DNA from: Solitalea longa
Lineage (GTDB): Bacteria; Bacteroidota; Bacteroidia; Sphingobacteriales; Sphingobacteriaceae
Assembly (NCBI RefSeq): GCF_002920915.1
Contig: NZ_PQVF01000001.1
Location: 248,001 to 312,000 of the forward strand
Length of the DNA stretch: 64,000 nucleotides
Reading direction: 5' to 3'
How positions within the stretch are numbered: position 1 is the stretch's first letter; the number at the start of each line of letters is the position of its first letter. The translations under genes were made by a program, and so were the position numbers. The notes under the pieces are model-generated. The model worked only from the letters and a program-made list of their open reading frames with translations. It did not search any database and was not told where the DNA came from. Shown here piece by piece: positions 26,733 to 35,890 of the stretch.

Positions 26733-27485
26733 TTAAATCACTTCTCCTTTCGGATTGTCATCCATAAAATTTTGCCTGCTCATCTCTGAAACAGAGGCTC
26801 CGTTCAATGATAAATTCAACTGTTCGCCAACTGCTAGCAAGTGCAGTTCTTTGCCTTTGACAGCAAATTTCTCTTTAGCACCCGAATGATCAATCATGAT
26901 ATAGCCAAAAGTATCGTAATGTACACCAATTATCTGATCGCAATTAAGCATTAGGGAAGCCATTAAGGCCTGCTCAACATCCATCGTAAAGTTATCGCCA
27001 ATTGGAAGTATTGCCCAGTTAATGTTGTGCATGCGGCCAAAAAGTTCCATATCACTAAACAAAGCGGTATCGCCCGAATAGTAAATACTCTTGCCCTCCA
27101 ACGTTATAATAAACCCACCTGCTGCGCCTCCATAACTTCCATCAGCAAAACTACTAGTATGCATGGCTTGCACCATTTTTACACGACCAAAGTCAAAGTC
27201 CCATTTTCCGCCAAAATTCATTGGATGGCCTTCAAATCCTTTTTGCTGATAATGCATTACAATTTCAAAGGTTGAAATAATTTTGGCGCCTGTATTTTTT
27301 GCTATTTGTTCAACGTCGGCAGTATGGTCGGAATGGGCATGAGAAATAAGAATATAATCAGCTCTAATCCGATCAATGTCAATGTGTTTTGCCAATTCAT
27401 TCCCCGAAATAAAAGGATCGAACAGTAATGTTTTTCCGTTTGTTTCAATGGAAAAACAAGAGTGACCATAATAGGTGAAGTTCAT
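26733..27485 (-). CDS. Metal-dependent hydrolase, UPF0173 type
   Basis: A 250-residue cytosolic MBL-fold hydrolase. The metal motif ISHAHSDHTADV gives H49, H51, D53 and H54, with further ligands in MHTSSF and GDTALF. The opening NFTYYGHSCFSIETNGKTLLFDPF is the hallmark of the YtkL/UPF0173 group. The substrate is not known for the family. It precedes a CMD-family gene on the same strand, but a 74-base gap leaves the operon uncertain. Confidence 0.88.
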   Translation of the reverse strand: MNFTYYGHSCFSIETNGKTLLFDPFISGNELAKHIDIDRIRADYILISHAHSDHTADVEQIAKNTGAKIISTFEIVMHYQQKGFEGHPMNFGGKWDFDFGRVKMVQAMHTSSFADGSYGGAAGGFIITLEGKSIYYSGDTALFSDMELFGRMHNINWAILPIGDNFTMDVEQALMASLMLNCDQIIGVHYDTFGYIMIDHSGAKEKFAVKGKELHLLAVGEQLNLSLNGASVSEMSRQNFMDDNPKGEVI

Positions 27486-27559
27486 TGTTGTAATTTTTTT
27501 AGGTTTATGGAGATATAATATACCAAATATTGATTGATTAATTGATGAAATGGAAATGC

Positions 27560-27904
27560 TTATTCTGCAATTAATTCATCCCAATATTCAACAGCCCGGC
27601 GGTAATGCGGAATTACAATTGACCCTCCCACCAGCATCGCAATCATAAAGGTTTCATTCATTTCTTCACTATTTACACCAGCTTCTTTGCATTTACCTAA
27701 ATGGTATTTTATACAATCGTCGCAACGAAGTACCATCGATGCTACCAGCCCCAACAGCTCTTTGGTTTTCACGTTTAGCGCTCCCTCGGCATACGAAGTA
27801 GTGTCTAAAGCATAGAAGCGCTTAATATTGGTGTTGGCAGTTTCCATTACACGGTCGTTCATCCGGGTACGGTAGCTGTTAAATTCTTCAATTAGTTTAC
27901 CCAT
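27560..27904 (-). CDS. Carboxymuconolactone-decarboxylase family protein
   Basis: A 114-residue all-helical AhpD-like protein. The motif C61-D-D-C64-I-K-Y-H68 is the CxxCxxxH redox site of the AhpD/CMD peroxidatic subgroup. A thiol-peroxidase or disulfide-reductase role is therefore more likely than lactone decarboxylation. No alkyl-hydroperoxide reductase gene is adjacent. Confidence 0.88.
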   Translation of the reverse strand: MGKLIEEFNSYRTRMNDRVMETANTNIKRFYALDTTSYAEGALNVKTKELLGLVASMVLRCDDCIKYHLGKCKEAGVNSEEMNETFMIAMLVGGSIVIPHYRRAVEYWDELIAE

Positions 27905-27965
27905 TGTTTTATTGATTTAATCTGATAATAATTTTTAAAATTGAACAAAGGTTAATTGCAGTGAA

Positions 27966-28301
27966 CTATCCTCCAATTTCTACACTCGGATCCCAAAAAT
28001 GTTTTTTAAAATTTTGCACTTTGTCATCCTTTACCAAAATGCCTTCGCTTTTAAGGAGCTCTTCCATTAGCGTTGGCGTTCCAAAATGAACTTTGCCTGT
28101 TAATAAGCCTGCACTGTTCACCACCCGATGAGCCGGAATTGGCGGTATGGCCGAAGAAGCGGCGTGCATTGCCCAGCCTACCATACGCGATGAGCCCTTG
28201 GTTCCCAGAAAATTGGCAATAGCTCCGTAGGATGTTATTCTTCCGGGGGGTATCAATCTAACCACGTCGAAAACCTTTTCAAAAAAGTTAGGATCTTTCA
28301 T
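27966..28301 (-). CDS. Alkyltransferase-like protein (MGMT family, no active Cys)
   Basis: A 111-residue protein matching the DNA-binding domain of O6-alkylguanine-DNA alkyltransferase. PPGRITSYGAIANFLG forms the helix-turn-helix region, and SSRMVGWAMHAA carries the arginine finger. The active-site PCHRV is replaced by PAHRV (Ala57), so it cannot accept an alkyl group. Such ATL proteins bind alkylated bases and hand them to nucleotide excision repair. Repair by that route is the likely role. Confidence 0.88.
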   Translation of the reverse strand: MKDPNFFEKVFDVVRLIPPGRITSYGAIANFLGTKGSSRMVGWAMHAASSAIPPIPAHRVVNSAGLLTGKVHFGTPTLMEELLKSEGILVKDDKVQNFKKHFWDPSVEIGG

Positions 28302-28456
28302 TTTGGGTAACTGCTTAAGGCTTTAAATTCTTCAGAAATTTACTCTATTAAAACCATGCTTCAAATTACCATGAGCCATGAAATGAAAAACCCTGAAATC
28401 AGTTATTGCCTGATACAGGGTTTGGAAAGCAAAAGAACAAAAACAGTTTTTAGAAC

Positions 28457-29098
28457 TTACAGGCTAAAACGCACGTAGTTAATATTTTTACCTTGTGAAA
28501 GGTATTTTCGCTCGTAATATGTTTTAATTGAAAGCACCTCATCTAAAAGCTCAGAGTAATAAACATCATTGGTGTTTGCCAGCAAGGTTAGCTTGTTTTC
28601 GGCAATTACCTCTAAAGTATATTCATACAGCTGATCATTATCTGTTTTTAAATGGATAATGGCATTTTCTTTTAATATAGGCCGATAAACTTCCAGGAAA
28701 CGCATAGAGGTTAAACGTTTCTTCTCCCGGCTTACCTGCGGTTGAGGATCTGGAAAGGTGATCCACACTTCATCCACTTCCATAGTTTCGAAATACGATT
28801 GCAGGTGCTCAATTTGAATACGTAAAAACGCCACATTTTCAATTCGATCTTCAATGGCCATTTTTGCGCCCGTCCACAAACGATTGCCTTTCAAATCAAC
28901 ACCAATAAAGTTTTTCTCCGGAAATTGTTTGGCAAGATTTACGGTATATTCACCCTTGCCACAGGCGAGCTCCAATACAATTGGATGATCATTTTTAAAA
29001 AACTCGGTTCTCCATTTTCCTTTTAAAGAACCGTCTTTTTGAAACACGTTATGAAACGTATCTAACTCAGCAAACTGACGTATTTTATTCTTTCCCAC
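28457..29098 (-). CDS. trmB: tRNA (guanine-N7-)-methyltransferase
   Basis: Makes m7G46 in tRNA from S-adenosylmethionine. The SAM motif VLELACGKGEYTVNLA and the tRNA-binding WITFPDPQPQVSREKKRL are clear. The GTG at 29098 gives 213 residues beginning VGKNKIRQFAE, the usual family start. The longer ATG frame to 29131 begins upstream of a consensus -7 element (TATCTTTG) that overlaps it, so it would be only partly transcribed. The GTG start lies only about six bases from the -7 element, which suggests a leaderless or nearly leaderless mRNA. Confidence 0.9.
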   Translation of the reverse strand: MGKNKIRQFAELDTFHNVFQKDGSLKGKWRTEFFKNDHPIVLELACGKGEYTVNLAKQFPEKNFIGVDLKGNRLWTGAKMAIEDRIENVAFLRIQIEHLQSYFETMEVDEVWITFPDPQPQVSREKKRLTSMRFLEVYRPILKENAIIHLKTDNDQLYEYTLEVIAENKLTLLANTNDVYYSELLDEVLSIKTYYERKYLSQGKNINYVRFSL

Positions 29099-29103
29099 GG
29101 CCG

Positions 29104-29111
29104 CAAAGATA
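29104..29111 (-). promoter_or_regulatory. Consensus -7 element at the trmB start
   Basis: Reads TATCTTTG on the minus strand. Its 3' edge is 5 bases from the GTG proposed as the trmB start. Confidence 0.5.
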
Positions 29112-29164
29112 ATAAAGTCTGCTAAAAACATGGATGTTCATACAGGGAGCCCATATCGATTTAA

Positions 29165-29172
29165 TATCTTTA
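29165..29172 (+). promoter_or_regulatory. Near-consensus -7 element for the Gcr-type gene
   Basis: TATCTTTA differs from TAnnTTTG at the last base and lies 35 bases before the ATG at 29207. Confidence 0.35.
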
Positions 29173-29206
29173 AACAATAACCTGCTTTAAGAGTTGTTAT
29201 TTCTTC

Positions 29207-31228
29207 ATGAGCAAAATGAAATTAATACTGGAGCAAATCAGAAAATCGCCGCAAAATTCGGTGGAAGAGCTCGCTATGCTTGTCAATAGTTTAAGGCCTG
29301 AGTCGAAAACTGTAATCAATTCAGCCCAGGAAAACCTCAAACAATTGATCGACTTATTAAATGAAGATCCTCAACTCTTATATGCTTTCCGGAAGTTTAT
29401 TCAGCATATCATAAGTTCAAAAAATCATATCCGCTTATTCACTGAACTGGGTATTTCACCTCGCAGAAGTTTTATATCTGAGTTACTGAGACGTTTTAAT
29501 GAAAAAATATTGCCCGATTACATTGAGGAAGATGAGTTGCTGAGTGTTATAGCCAATGTTTTTTATGAACCGGATGACTATCAATGGGTGGAGGCCATTC
29601 ATATGGATATTTGGTGTGATTTATTTGAACTGATGGATTTTTCGGTGGAAGAAAACGCTTTTCTACCCAATGAATTCAATCCTTCCTTGTTTGCTTCTGC
29701 CCAAATATTAGCAAGCCGTATTACCTCATTAGGTCTAGAACCTGAAATGATTGTGAGGTTACCCCATATCGAAAATTTTAATTCTCCTTTCCAGGTGCTT
29801 TCTTATGAGGTTAACAAGCTCGTGGAACTAGCCAATGAATCAAAGCCTGATAAGGTACATATTCAGCAGCTTTACAGGCATATTTTGGTAATGCTCAGCC
29901 AATGTCGGGAGTCGATTGAACACGTTCGCAAAGGGCAAAGGCGATCGGGGGTAAGTATAAGTTTGGCTTATTTATTATTGAGGATAGAGCAGAACATTGA
30001 GCGTTTGGGACGGGTTTTGGGTTCAATTTTAAGCGAAACAAAGGAGCAAAGGTTAATGCTGGCGGTTGAAATTTTTATCCGTATGGTTCGTTTCGAAAAC
30101 CAAAAGCATGGTATCAGGCAGCATATTAAAGAAAATACTCAAATGCTGGCTTACCAGGTGGTTGAGCTTACCAGTCAAACCGGTGAACATTACATCACCG
30201 ATACCCCTCGTCAATATTATCGGTTCCTGTTGCAATCAATGGGAGGCGGGCTGATAATTTCATTTACTACCTGGATAAAGTTTGTTATTGGAAGTTTGAA
30301 AACCGCTCCTTTGGTTGAGGGGCTTCTATTCAGCCTGAATTACTCCTTGAGCTTTATAGCCATTTTTGTAACACATTCAACGCTGGCCACCAAGCAGCCT
30401 TCTATGACGGCCTCAGCCTTAGCAAGTGCGCTCGACGATAAGAAACACCAAACGATCAATTTGGATAAAACGGCTGACTTGATCGTAAAACTTTCGCGAA
30501 GCCAGTTCGCTTCATTTCTGGGTAATTTAATTATCGTTATACCGCTTCCTTATCTTATCGCATGGGCCTATCATTATTTTACAGGAAGCTACATTGTTGA
30601 TGAAGCAAAGGCGCTCAAAACAATTAAAAGTATTGATCCGGTACATTCACTTTCGGTATTGTATGCGGTAATAACCGGGGTTTTCCTCTTTATTTCGGGT
30701 ATAATCAATGGTTATTATGATAATAATGTACACTATGGAAATGTAGGCCTTCGTATTAAGAATAATCGTTTTTTGCAACGGCATTTCTCACAACGAAGGA
30801 TCAATAAGATGAGTAGTTATATTGAAAAAAATTATGGCGGCCTTATGGGTAATCTATACCTTGGTTTTTTTCTGGGCTTTGCTGCAATTTTTGGACAGAT
30901 CACCGGGCTGCCTTTTGACATACGACACGTAACGTTGGCCGGAGGTAGCTTTGCGATGGCTTATTATACATTGGGCGATTTTCTATCAGGTATAACTATC
31001 TGGACTTCCCTCTTAGGAATCTTTTTAATTGGTTTGATGAATTTTTTAGTGAGCTTTAGCCTTTCATTATTAGTCGCCTTAAGATCCCGAAAGGTTAATT
31101 TTAGCCAAACAGGGGAATTGTTTACCCGTGTGCTGGCACATTTCTTTGCAAAACCCATGGATTTCTTTTATCCACCCAGAAAAAAGAATTTATCTTTGCC
31201 CGTCGATTCTACTTTAATAAATGAATAA
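29207..31228 (+). CDS. Gcr-type (so-called site-specific recombinase) membrane protein
   Basis: A 673-residue protein resembling the Pfam family named SpecificRecomb after gonococcal Gcr. About 350 soluble helical residues come first. They are followed by at least six membrane helices, with visible segments near residues 350-385, 440-465, 480-505, 545-570 and 600-630. No tyrosine- or serine-recombinase catalytic motif can be seen, so the family name is probably misleading and the function is unknown. Its last 8 bases overlap the start of fcl (ATGAATAA), indicating translational coupling to GDP-fucose synthesis. Confidence 0.75.
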   Translation: MSKMKLILEQIRKSPQNSVEELAMLVNSLRPESKTVINSAQENLKQLIDLLNEDPQLLYAFRKFIQHIISSKNHIRLFTELGISPRRSFISELLRRFNEKILPDYIEEDELLSVIANVFYEPDDYQWVEAIHMDIWCDLFELMDFSVEENAFLPNEFNPSLFASAQILASRITSLGLEPEMIVRLPHIENFNSPFQVLSYEVNKLVELANESKPDKVHIQQLYRHILVMLSQCRESIEHVRKGQRRSGVSISLAYLLLRIEQNIERLGRVLGSILSETKEQRLMLAVEIFIRMVRFENQKHGIRQHIKENTQMLAYQVVELTSQTGEHYITDTPRQYYRFLLQSMGGGLIISFTTWIKFVIGSLKTAPLVEGLLFSLNYSLSFIAIFVTHSTLATKQPSMTASALASALDDKKHQTINLDKTADLIVKLSRSQFASFLGNLIIVIPLPYLIAWAYHYFTGSYIVDEAKALKTIKSIDPVHSLSVLYAVITGVFLFISGIINGYYDNNVHYGNVGLRIKNNRFLQRHFSQRRINKMSSYIEKNYGGLMGNLYLGFFLGFAAIFGQITGLPFDIRHVTLAGGSFAMAYYTLGDFLSGITIWTSLLGIFLIGLMNFLVSFSLSLLVALRSRKVNFSQTGELFTRVLAHFFAKPMDFFYPPRKKNLSLPVDSTLINE

Positions 31229-32147
31229 AGATTCAAGAATATACGTTGCCGGCCATCGCGGAATGGTGGGCTCGGCAATTTACCGCAAGTTGCAAAAAGA
31301 GGGTTTTGTAAATATTATAACCAAAACCTCGTCGGAGTTAGATTTGAGAAATCAACAGGCTGTGGCTGACTTTTTTAAAGCAGAAAAGCCGGATTATGTT
31401 TTTCTTGCTGCTGCAAAAGTGGGTGGCATTGTTGCCAACAATACCTACCGTGCCGATTTTATTTATGAGAACCTATGTATTCAAAACAATGTGATTCACC
31501 AATCGTATGTTCATGGGGTTAAGAAACTAATGTTTTTAGGTTCTTCATGTATTTATCCTAAAATGGCTCCTCAGCCATTAAAAGAGGAATACTTGTTAAC
31601 CGGCTTGCTGGAACCTACCAATGAGCCTTATGCCATTGCCAAAATTGCAGGCATAAAAATGTGTGAGGCTTACCGTGCCCAGTATGGTTGCAATTTTGTA
31701 TCAGTTATGCCAACTAACTTATACGGGCCTAATGATAATTATGATTTAGAGAAATCGCATGTGCTTCCAGCTCTTATCCGTAAGTTTCATGAAGCGAAGA
31801 AGAATAATCTCTCACAGGTGGAAATTTGGGGGACAGGGTCTCCTAAACGCGAATTTTTATATGCAGATGATCTTGCTGAAGCCTGTTTTTATTTAATGCA
31901 AAATTATAACCAAGTTGGTTTTGTGAATGTAGGGACAGGTGAAGACTTATCTATTAAAGAGTTAGCGTTACTGGTGAAGGAAATAGTTGGATTTAATGGT
32001 GAACTTACCTTTAATACCTCAAAGCCAGACGGTACGCCACGAAAATTAATGGATGTTTCAAAGCTTCACTCACTGGGATGGAAACATCAAATTGAGTTGC
32101 CCGAAGGAATTAAATTAGCTTATAACGATTTTTTAAGTAAGCAATAA
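31221..32147 (+). CDS. fcl: GDP-L-fucose synthase
   Basis: An NADP-dependent epimerase-reductase making GDP-L-fucose from GDP-4-keto-6-deoxy-mannose. The SDR protein has 308 residues. The dinucleotide loop is GHRGMVGSA (11-19), and the catalytic set is Ser108 and Cys110 (GSSCIYP) with Tyr137 and Lys141 (YAIAK), as in E. coli Fcl. The usual partner gmd, which makes the substrate, is not nearby. It overlaps the preceding gene by 8 bases and ends in a strong terminator. Confidence 0.95.
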   Translation: MNKDSRIYVAGHRGMVGSAIYRKLQKEGFVNIITKTSSELDLRNQQAVADFFKAEKPDYVFLAAAKVGGIVANNTYRADFIYENLCIQNNVIHQSYVHGVKKLMFLGSSCIYPKMAPQPLKEEYLLTGLLEPTNEPYAIAKIAGIKMCEAYRAQYGCNFVSVMPTNLYGPNDNYDLEKSHVLPALIRKFHEAKKNNLSQVEIWGTGSPKREFLYADDLAEACFYLMQNYNQVGFVNVGTGEDLSIKELALLVKEIVGFNGELTFNTSKPDGTPRKLMDVSKLHSLGWKHQIELPEGIKLAYNDFLSKQ

Positions 32148-32156
32148 CATAAATAT

Positions 32157-32186
32157 AGAAAGCTCATCAATTTTGATGAGCTTTCT
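32157..32186. terminator. Bidirectional terminator after fcl
   Basis: AGAAAGCTCATCAA and TTGATGAGCTTTCT form a 14-bp perfect stem, with A/T runs at the flanks. It separates fcl from a convergent operon. Confidence 0.85.
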
Positions 32187-32188
32187 TG

Positions 32189-32623
32189 TTAAGTATAAAT
32201 TTCATGTTCCCAATCAATGGGTTCATCTCCCTTCGAATCTTTCTTTTTCCATTTAAACAAGCCTCCTATTGAGGAGAGGACTTTATCAAAATCTAAGTCT
32301 TTGAGGTTCTTTAACAGTAAATCCCCACCAACGGCTGTTGCCGCTCCAAAAAATCCTCGTTTTTTTCCTGTAATAAAACTGCTTAGCAGATAAGGAACAA
32401 CAGACTTAATGCCACTCATAAATGCCGAGCTCATCAGGTTCTCACTTCCTCCGCCTTTCATGAAAAAGTTCAATGCCTTCTGCACAGGCTTTAAACGTTC
32501 ATTTATCTGCTTAAACTGATTGTTAAGTTCCAATTCTTTTGCATCAGCAAGCACTTTTAATCGGGCTCTTTCGGCTCTTAGCTGCTCAATGTTCTCAATT
32601 TTGGTTGTCAGTTTTATCATCAT
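32189..32623 (-). CDS. Hypothetical protein, third gene of an envelope trio
   Basis: A 144-residue protein that I do not recognise. The N-terminal half (1-55) is a charged, probably coiled-coil helix. The middle (70-110) is Gly/Ala-rich and weakly hydrophobic (FFGAATAVGGDLLLKNL), and the tail is Lys- then Glu/Asp-rich. There is no signal peptide. Its start lies inside the preceding holin-like gene (29-base overlap), so the two are translationally coupled. A role at the inner face of the envelope, together with its two upstream neighbours, is an inference from context. Confidence 0.7.
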   Translation of the reverse strand: MMIKLTTKIENIEQLRAERARLKVLADAKELELNNQFKQINERLKPVQKALNFFMKGGGSENLMSSAFMSGIKSVVPYLLSSFITGKKRGFFGAATAVGGDLLLKNLKDLDFDKVLSSIGGLFKWKKKDSKGDEPIDWEHEIYT

Positions 32624-32975
32624 TACTGCCTTTGAAAAAGTTACGGATAACTGTGTTGACCAATGGTTTCTCCAGGTATTTGTCTTTTATTAGAATAATG
32701 ATCAAACTAATAAATAGATAAATGCCGGCTACTATTAAAAATCCTAAAGCCTGATTTTGCAATAGTTGACCAAGGTATAGCGCCAAGGCAGTACTTGCAA
32801 AAAAACAAAACATGATAACGAATAAGAGAACTGCGGCTCTGGTTATAAGACTGGCTAAAAGATTAGCTGTGTTTTCAGCAACAGAAAGTGTGACTATACG
32901 CAACTTTAAGGCGATATAATCTTTAATATTATCTACTAGTGTATTTGTGTCAAGTAGTTCCTTTTGTTCATTCAT
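32595..32975 (-). CDS. Holin-superfamily-3-like membrane protein
   Basis: A 126-residue protein with an amphipathic N-terminus and two membrane helices (about 45-75 and 80-105). It resembles the actinobacterial-type phage-holin 3_6 family. Despite the name, no lysis genes or phage structural genes are near. In Bacteroidota such proteins commonly sit beside YtxH and appear to be general envelope or stress proteins. It overlaps the downstream gene by 29 bases and follows the YtxH gene by 52 bases. Confidence 0.75.
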   Translation of the reverse strand: MNEQKELLDTNTLVDNIKDYIALKLRIVTLSVAENTANLLASLITRAAVLLFVIMFCFFASTALALYLGQLLQNQALGFLIVAGIYLFISLIIILIKDKYLEKPLVNTVIRNFFKGSNDDKTDNQN

Positions 32976-33027
32976 CGGTTAAAGTTTGTTGAAGGGAAGT
33001 ACAGTAATTGTGCTTCCCTTAGTTGCT

Positions 33028-33258
33028 TTAAACACCAAGCTCATCAGATGCTTGTTGTACAGTTTTAGAGAAGCGACTTCTTGCTGAATCAATTCCACTA
33101 TTGATTTTACTCAAAAGGTCATCTCCGCCTTTTTTTAAAGAGTCGCCAATCTTTTCTCGCAAATCGGATCCTTTTTCGGGAGCTAACAAAATGCCCAAAG
33201 TGGCACCAACTGCTAGGCCGGCAAAAAATGCCAGTAATGCTTTTGTGTTATCGTTCAT
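33028..33258 (-). CDS. YtxH domain-containing protein
   Basis: A 76-residue small protein with one N-terminal membrane helix (ALLAFFAGLAVGATLGILLAP, residues 7-27), followed by a charged amphipathic stretch with KGSDLREKIGDSLKKG. This is the YtxH pattern, associated with general stress in other bacteria. It is the first gene of a three-gene minus-strand unit with the holin-like and coiled-coil genes. Confidence 0.85.
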   Translation of the reverse strand: MNDNTKALLAFFAGLAVGATLGILLAPEKGSDLREKIGDSLKKGGDDLLSKINSGIDSARSRFSKTVQQASDELGV

Positions 33259-33328
33259 AGCTTTTCAATTTTGGATATTTAATTAAATAGTACGAATTTC
33301 TATGCCAAAACTTTCGGTTAGGCATCCC

Positions 33329-34354
33329 TTAATTTACTTCTTCTTCTTTTAATATTTCTCGATTGGTCTCATAAATATTTACAAGAATGATAAAACCTGA
33401 AATTAGCAAAGGACCGTAAACTAAACCTAAAATTCCAAAAGTTGGGATGCCAATTATGACCCCTACAATTACAATAATGGGATGTGTGTTAGCGAATTTT
33501 TTTGATATGAAATAGCGCAAAACATTGTCGATGTTGGTAATTAGCAGAAATCCCCAAAGCAATATGCCCACCCCTGAAAAGGAGTTGCCGTTAGAAATGC
33601 TTATAATAGCTGCGGGAACAAATATTAACGGGGCTCCAACAACAGGTAAAAAGGAAAGAAAAATGCAAATGATCCCCCAGAATATTGGATCAGGGATTTT
33701 AAAGATCCAGAAGCCAATGGTCAATAAAGTACCTTGAACGCAGGCAATCAAACCTTGTCCTAGCACGTTTGAAAAGGTCATGTTTTTAATTTCCTCTCCA
33801 AATCTAACGCTATTTACTTTTGATAAAGGTGAGTATTTAATGAGAGAATTCTCAAATGATTTGTAATCGGCCAGCATAAAGTAGAGCAGGAAATACATGA
33901 TCGATACTTCCAGTAATACCTGGCCCACTCTTCCAATAATACTCGAAAATACCTGGACGGCAATTCCCTGGGCTTTGACGAATATATCCTGTACAAGGTG
34001 AGGCTGTTTTAATCGCTGCGCTGCAAAACGATCAATATTGGCCAACATCTCCTTTATGTAGGCTGTATTTTGGCTAAAGTCCTGAATTTTGCCAACCACC
34101 ATTGAAATGGTAAAGAAAAAGGGAACTACAATTATAAAGAAGGATAGAATAATAATTGAAATAGAAGATAAACCTGGTTTCCACCTCTTTTTCTCGATGA
34201 GGTATAAATTCAAGGGCCTGAATATGGTATAGAACACTACAGATCCCAAGACTGCACCCATAATGTCCAGAGTAGCATAGAATAAGAAACCTCCCAGTGC
34301 CAAAATGATAATCAAAATTATGCTGTTGCGTTCTTTTAAAGTAAATGAAGACAT
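33329..34354 (-). CDS. AI-2E family transporter
   Basis: A 341-residue inner-membrane permease of the AI-2 exporter family. It has seven or eight hydrophobic segments, beginning IILIIILALGGFLFYATL and ending in a long GILGLVYGPLLISGFIILV helix with the conserved GxxGxxxGP pattern. Homologues export autoinducer-2 or exchange sodium ions for protons. No quorum-sensing gene is adjacent, so the substrate is unproven. The gene is followed on the same strand by the YtxH unit, separated by 70 bases. Confidence 0.88.
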   Translation of the reverse strand: MSSFTLKERNSIILIIILALGGFLFYATLDIMGAVLGSVVFYTIFRPLNLYLIEKKRWKPGLSSISIIILSFFIIVVPFFFTISMVVGKIQDFSQNTAYIKEMLANIDRFAAQRLKQPHLVQDIFVKAQGIAVQVFSSIIGRVGQVLLEVSIMYFLLYFMLADYKSFENSLIKYSPLSKVNSVRFGEEIKNMTFSNVLGQGLIACVQGTLLTIGFWIFKIPDPIFWGIICIFLSFLPVVGAPLIFVPAAIISISNGNSFSGVGILLWGFLLITNIDNVLRYFISKKFANTHPIIVIVGVIIGIPTFGILGLVYGPLLISGFIILVNIYETNREILKEEEVN

Positions 34355-34424
34355 GCTGGTGATTTGATTAGTATAATATTGAAAGATAATGATAATTCAA
34401 TTAAATGCGGCTTTTTGGAGGTCT

Positions 34425-34480
34425 TAAACCATAAAAAAGGGAGCCCCGTTTATCTACGGGACTCCCTTTTTTATGGTTTA
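34425..34480 (-). terminator. Long terminator after the OmpA gene
   Basis: Outer stem arms TAAACCATAAAAAAGGGAG and CTCCCTTTTTTATGGTTTA are perfect 19-mers. Inside, CCGT and ACGGG continue the pairing. It contains T runs on both strands and lies just past the OmpA stop. Confidence 0.92.
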
Positions 34481-34493
34481 TCGTTTCTTACGA

Positions 34494-35747
34494 CTATTGT
34501 ACTTTGAATTCAACGCGACGGTTTTTCTGACGACCTTCTTCAGTATCGTTAGATGCTACCGGACGAGTTTCGCCGTAACCTTTAGTAGTGATGTTACCTG
34601 ATTTTGCTCCGGCTTTCACTAATGCTTTTTTCACTGAAGCAGCACGACGTTTCGACAAGTCCATGTTGTAAGCTTCGGTACCTTCTTCTGAAGCGTGACC
34701 TTCTAACAACATTTTACCACCTGATGCTTTTAACTCGTTAGCCATGCTTTCAATTGCACCTGATGACTCTGGACGTAATTTGTCGGAGTTGAAGTCGAAC
34801 TGAATGGTGTTGCTTTGCTCCACTGCTGCTACCGGTGCAGGAGTTGGGAATACGATCGTACGACCGGCTCCGTCTACTACGTTACCAGCAGGAGTGTTAG
34901 GCTCTTTATCAAATATATTTGATACGCCGTCACCGTCTGAATCTTTTTTAAGGTTCGATACTTCACCTTCGTTAGCCGCTACACGTGATTTTAATGCTTC
35001 CACTTCTTTGCGCAACTGATCGTCTTTCAACTCATCATACATCAAAGCATATGGATTTACCCAGTCCAGGTTTTTCTTTTCTTTAGCTCCTAGGGCAAAG
35101 TTTAAACCAGCGTAACCGTATGACCACTTGTCACTGCTTGGACCAAACCAAGTTCTGTCCAAATTGTCAGCATCCAGGAAGTTCATGGTGTAACCTAAGT
35201 CTAAGCCAATACCTTCAGCTAGTCTGAATTTCAATCCACCGCCAACTGGGAAGAACTGCTCAGTGCGTGTATCTGCATCTGGTTTGTAACCGGTTAAACC
35301 GTAACCGCCTTGTAGATACAATGCCACTTTGCTGTCACGTTTCCATAACAAGCTAGTCAGGTCTACCTGACCTTGTAATGAAACAGCATAGTTAATAGTG
35401 GTTGAAAACGAGTTGAAACCAGGGTAACCTTGATTGTTAGTAGAACCATTGTAGCTACCTGCAACTTTACCACCCTGATAGTCTAATTTTAAACCAAAGG
35501 CGTGGGTTAATTGTTTTTGAACGTACAGGCCGTAACCAAAGTTAGCGTCCCATTTGTTGTAGTCATTATGGCCTCCTAAGAAAACTACAGGTGCTGCTAC
35601 ACCCGCGTTTACTCCGATTTGCCAAGTTCTGAATTGTTTGGTCCCGCCAAACACTTTCGCGCCTCCATCTTGGGCAAATGCCGATAGACCGCTAAATGCT
35701 GTAACCAGCGTCATAGCTGCTATCTTCTTAAAAGTAAATTTGTTCAT
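34494..35747 (-). CDS. OmpA-family outer-membrane protein
   Basis: A 417-residue outer-membrane protein with a signal peptide (1-25, ending AFAQ) and an N-terminal eight-stranded beta-barrel of about 200 residues. Next is a short coiled coil (LRKEVEALKSRVAANEGEVSNLKK) and a calcium-type thrombospondin-3 repeat, DSDGDGVSNIFDKEPNTPAG. The C-terminal OmpA/MotB-like peptidoglycan-binding domain carries LEGHASEEGTEAYNMDLSKRRA and the arginine-rich RQKNRRVEFKVQ. Its likely role is to tie the outer membrane to the cell wall. The strong promoter element and the long terminator suggest high expression. Confidence 0.94.
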   Translation of the reverse strand: MNKFTFKKIAAMTLVTAFSGLSAFAQDGGAKVFGGTKQFRTWQIGVNAGVAAPVVFLGGHNDYNKWDANFGYGLYVQKQLTHAFGLKLDYQGGKVAGSYNGSTNNQGYPGFNSFSTTINYAVSLQGQVDLTSLLWKRDSKVALYLQGGYGLTGYKPDADTRTEQFFPVGGGLKFRLAEGIGLDLGYTMNFLDADNLDRTWFGPSSDKWSYGYAGLNFALGAKEKKNLDWVNPYALMYDELKDDQLRKEVEALKSRVAANEGEVSNLKKDSDGDGVSNIFDKEPNTPAGNVVDGAGRTIVFPTPAPVAAVEQSNTIQFDFNSDKLRPESSGAIESMANELKASGGKMLLEGHASEEGTEAYNMDLSKRRAASVKKALVKAGAKSGNITTKGYGETRPVASNDTEEGRQKNRRVEFKVQ

Positions 35748-35769
35748 ATTAAACTTTTTATTGTTGGGG

Positions 35770-35777
35770 CAAAGCTA
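35770..35777 (-). promoter_or_regulatory. Candidate -7 element for the OmpA gene
   Basis: Reads TAGCTTTG on the minus strand, 23 bases before the OmpA ATG. The implied leader is about 16 nt. Confidence 0.55.
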
Positions 35778-35890
35778 AGGCAATTTAATTGCCATTTTCA
35801 TGATGATGAACAGTCATTCAGGTGTTGTTTTCAATAACTATTTACTATTGAGCTGTTTTACAGAAGATTATTGAAATTGTAACTTTTTTG

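Noticed and set aside
29207-31228. Genomic rearrangement or mobile-element function for the Gcr-type gene
   Set aside because: No catalytic recombinase motif, terminal repeats or target duplications are visible, and the product is mainly a membrane protein.
32595-32975. Prophage remnant suggested by the holin-like gene
   Set aside because: No endolysin, capsid, tail, integrase or attachment site is seen nearby. The neighbours are ordinary envelope genes.
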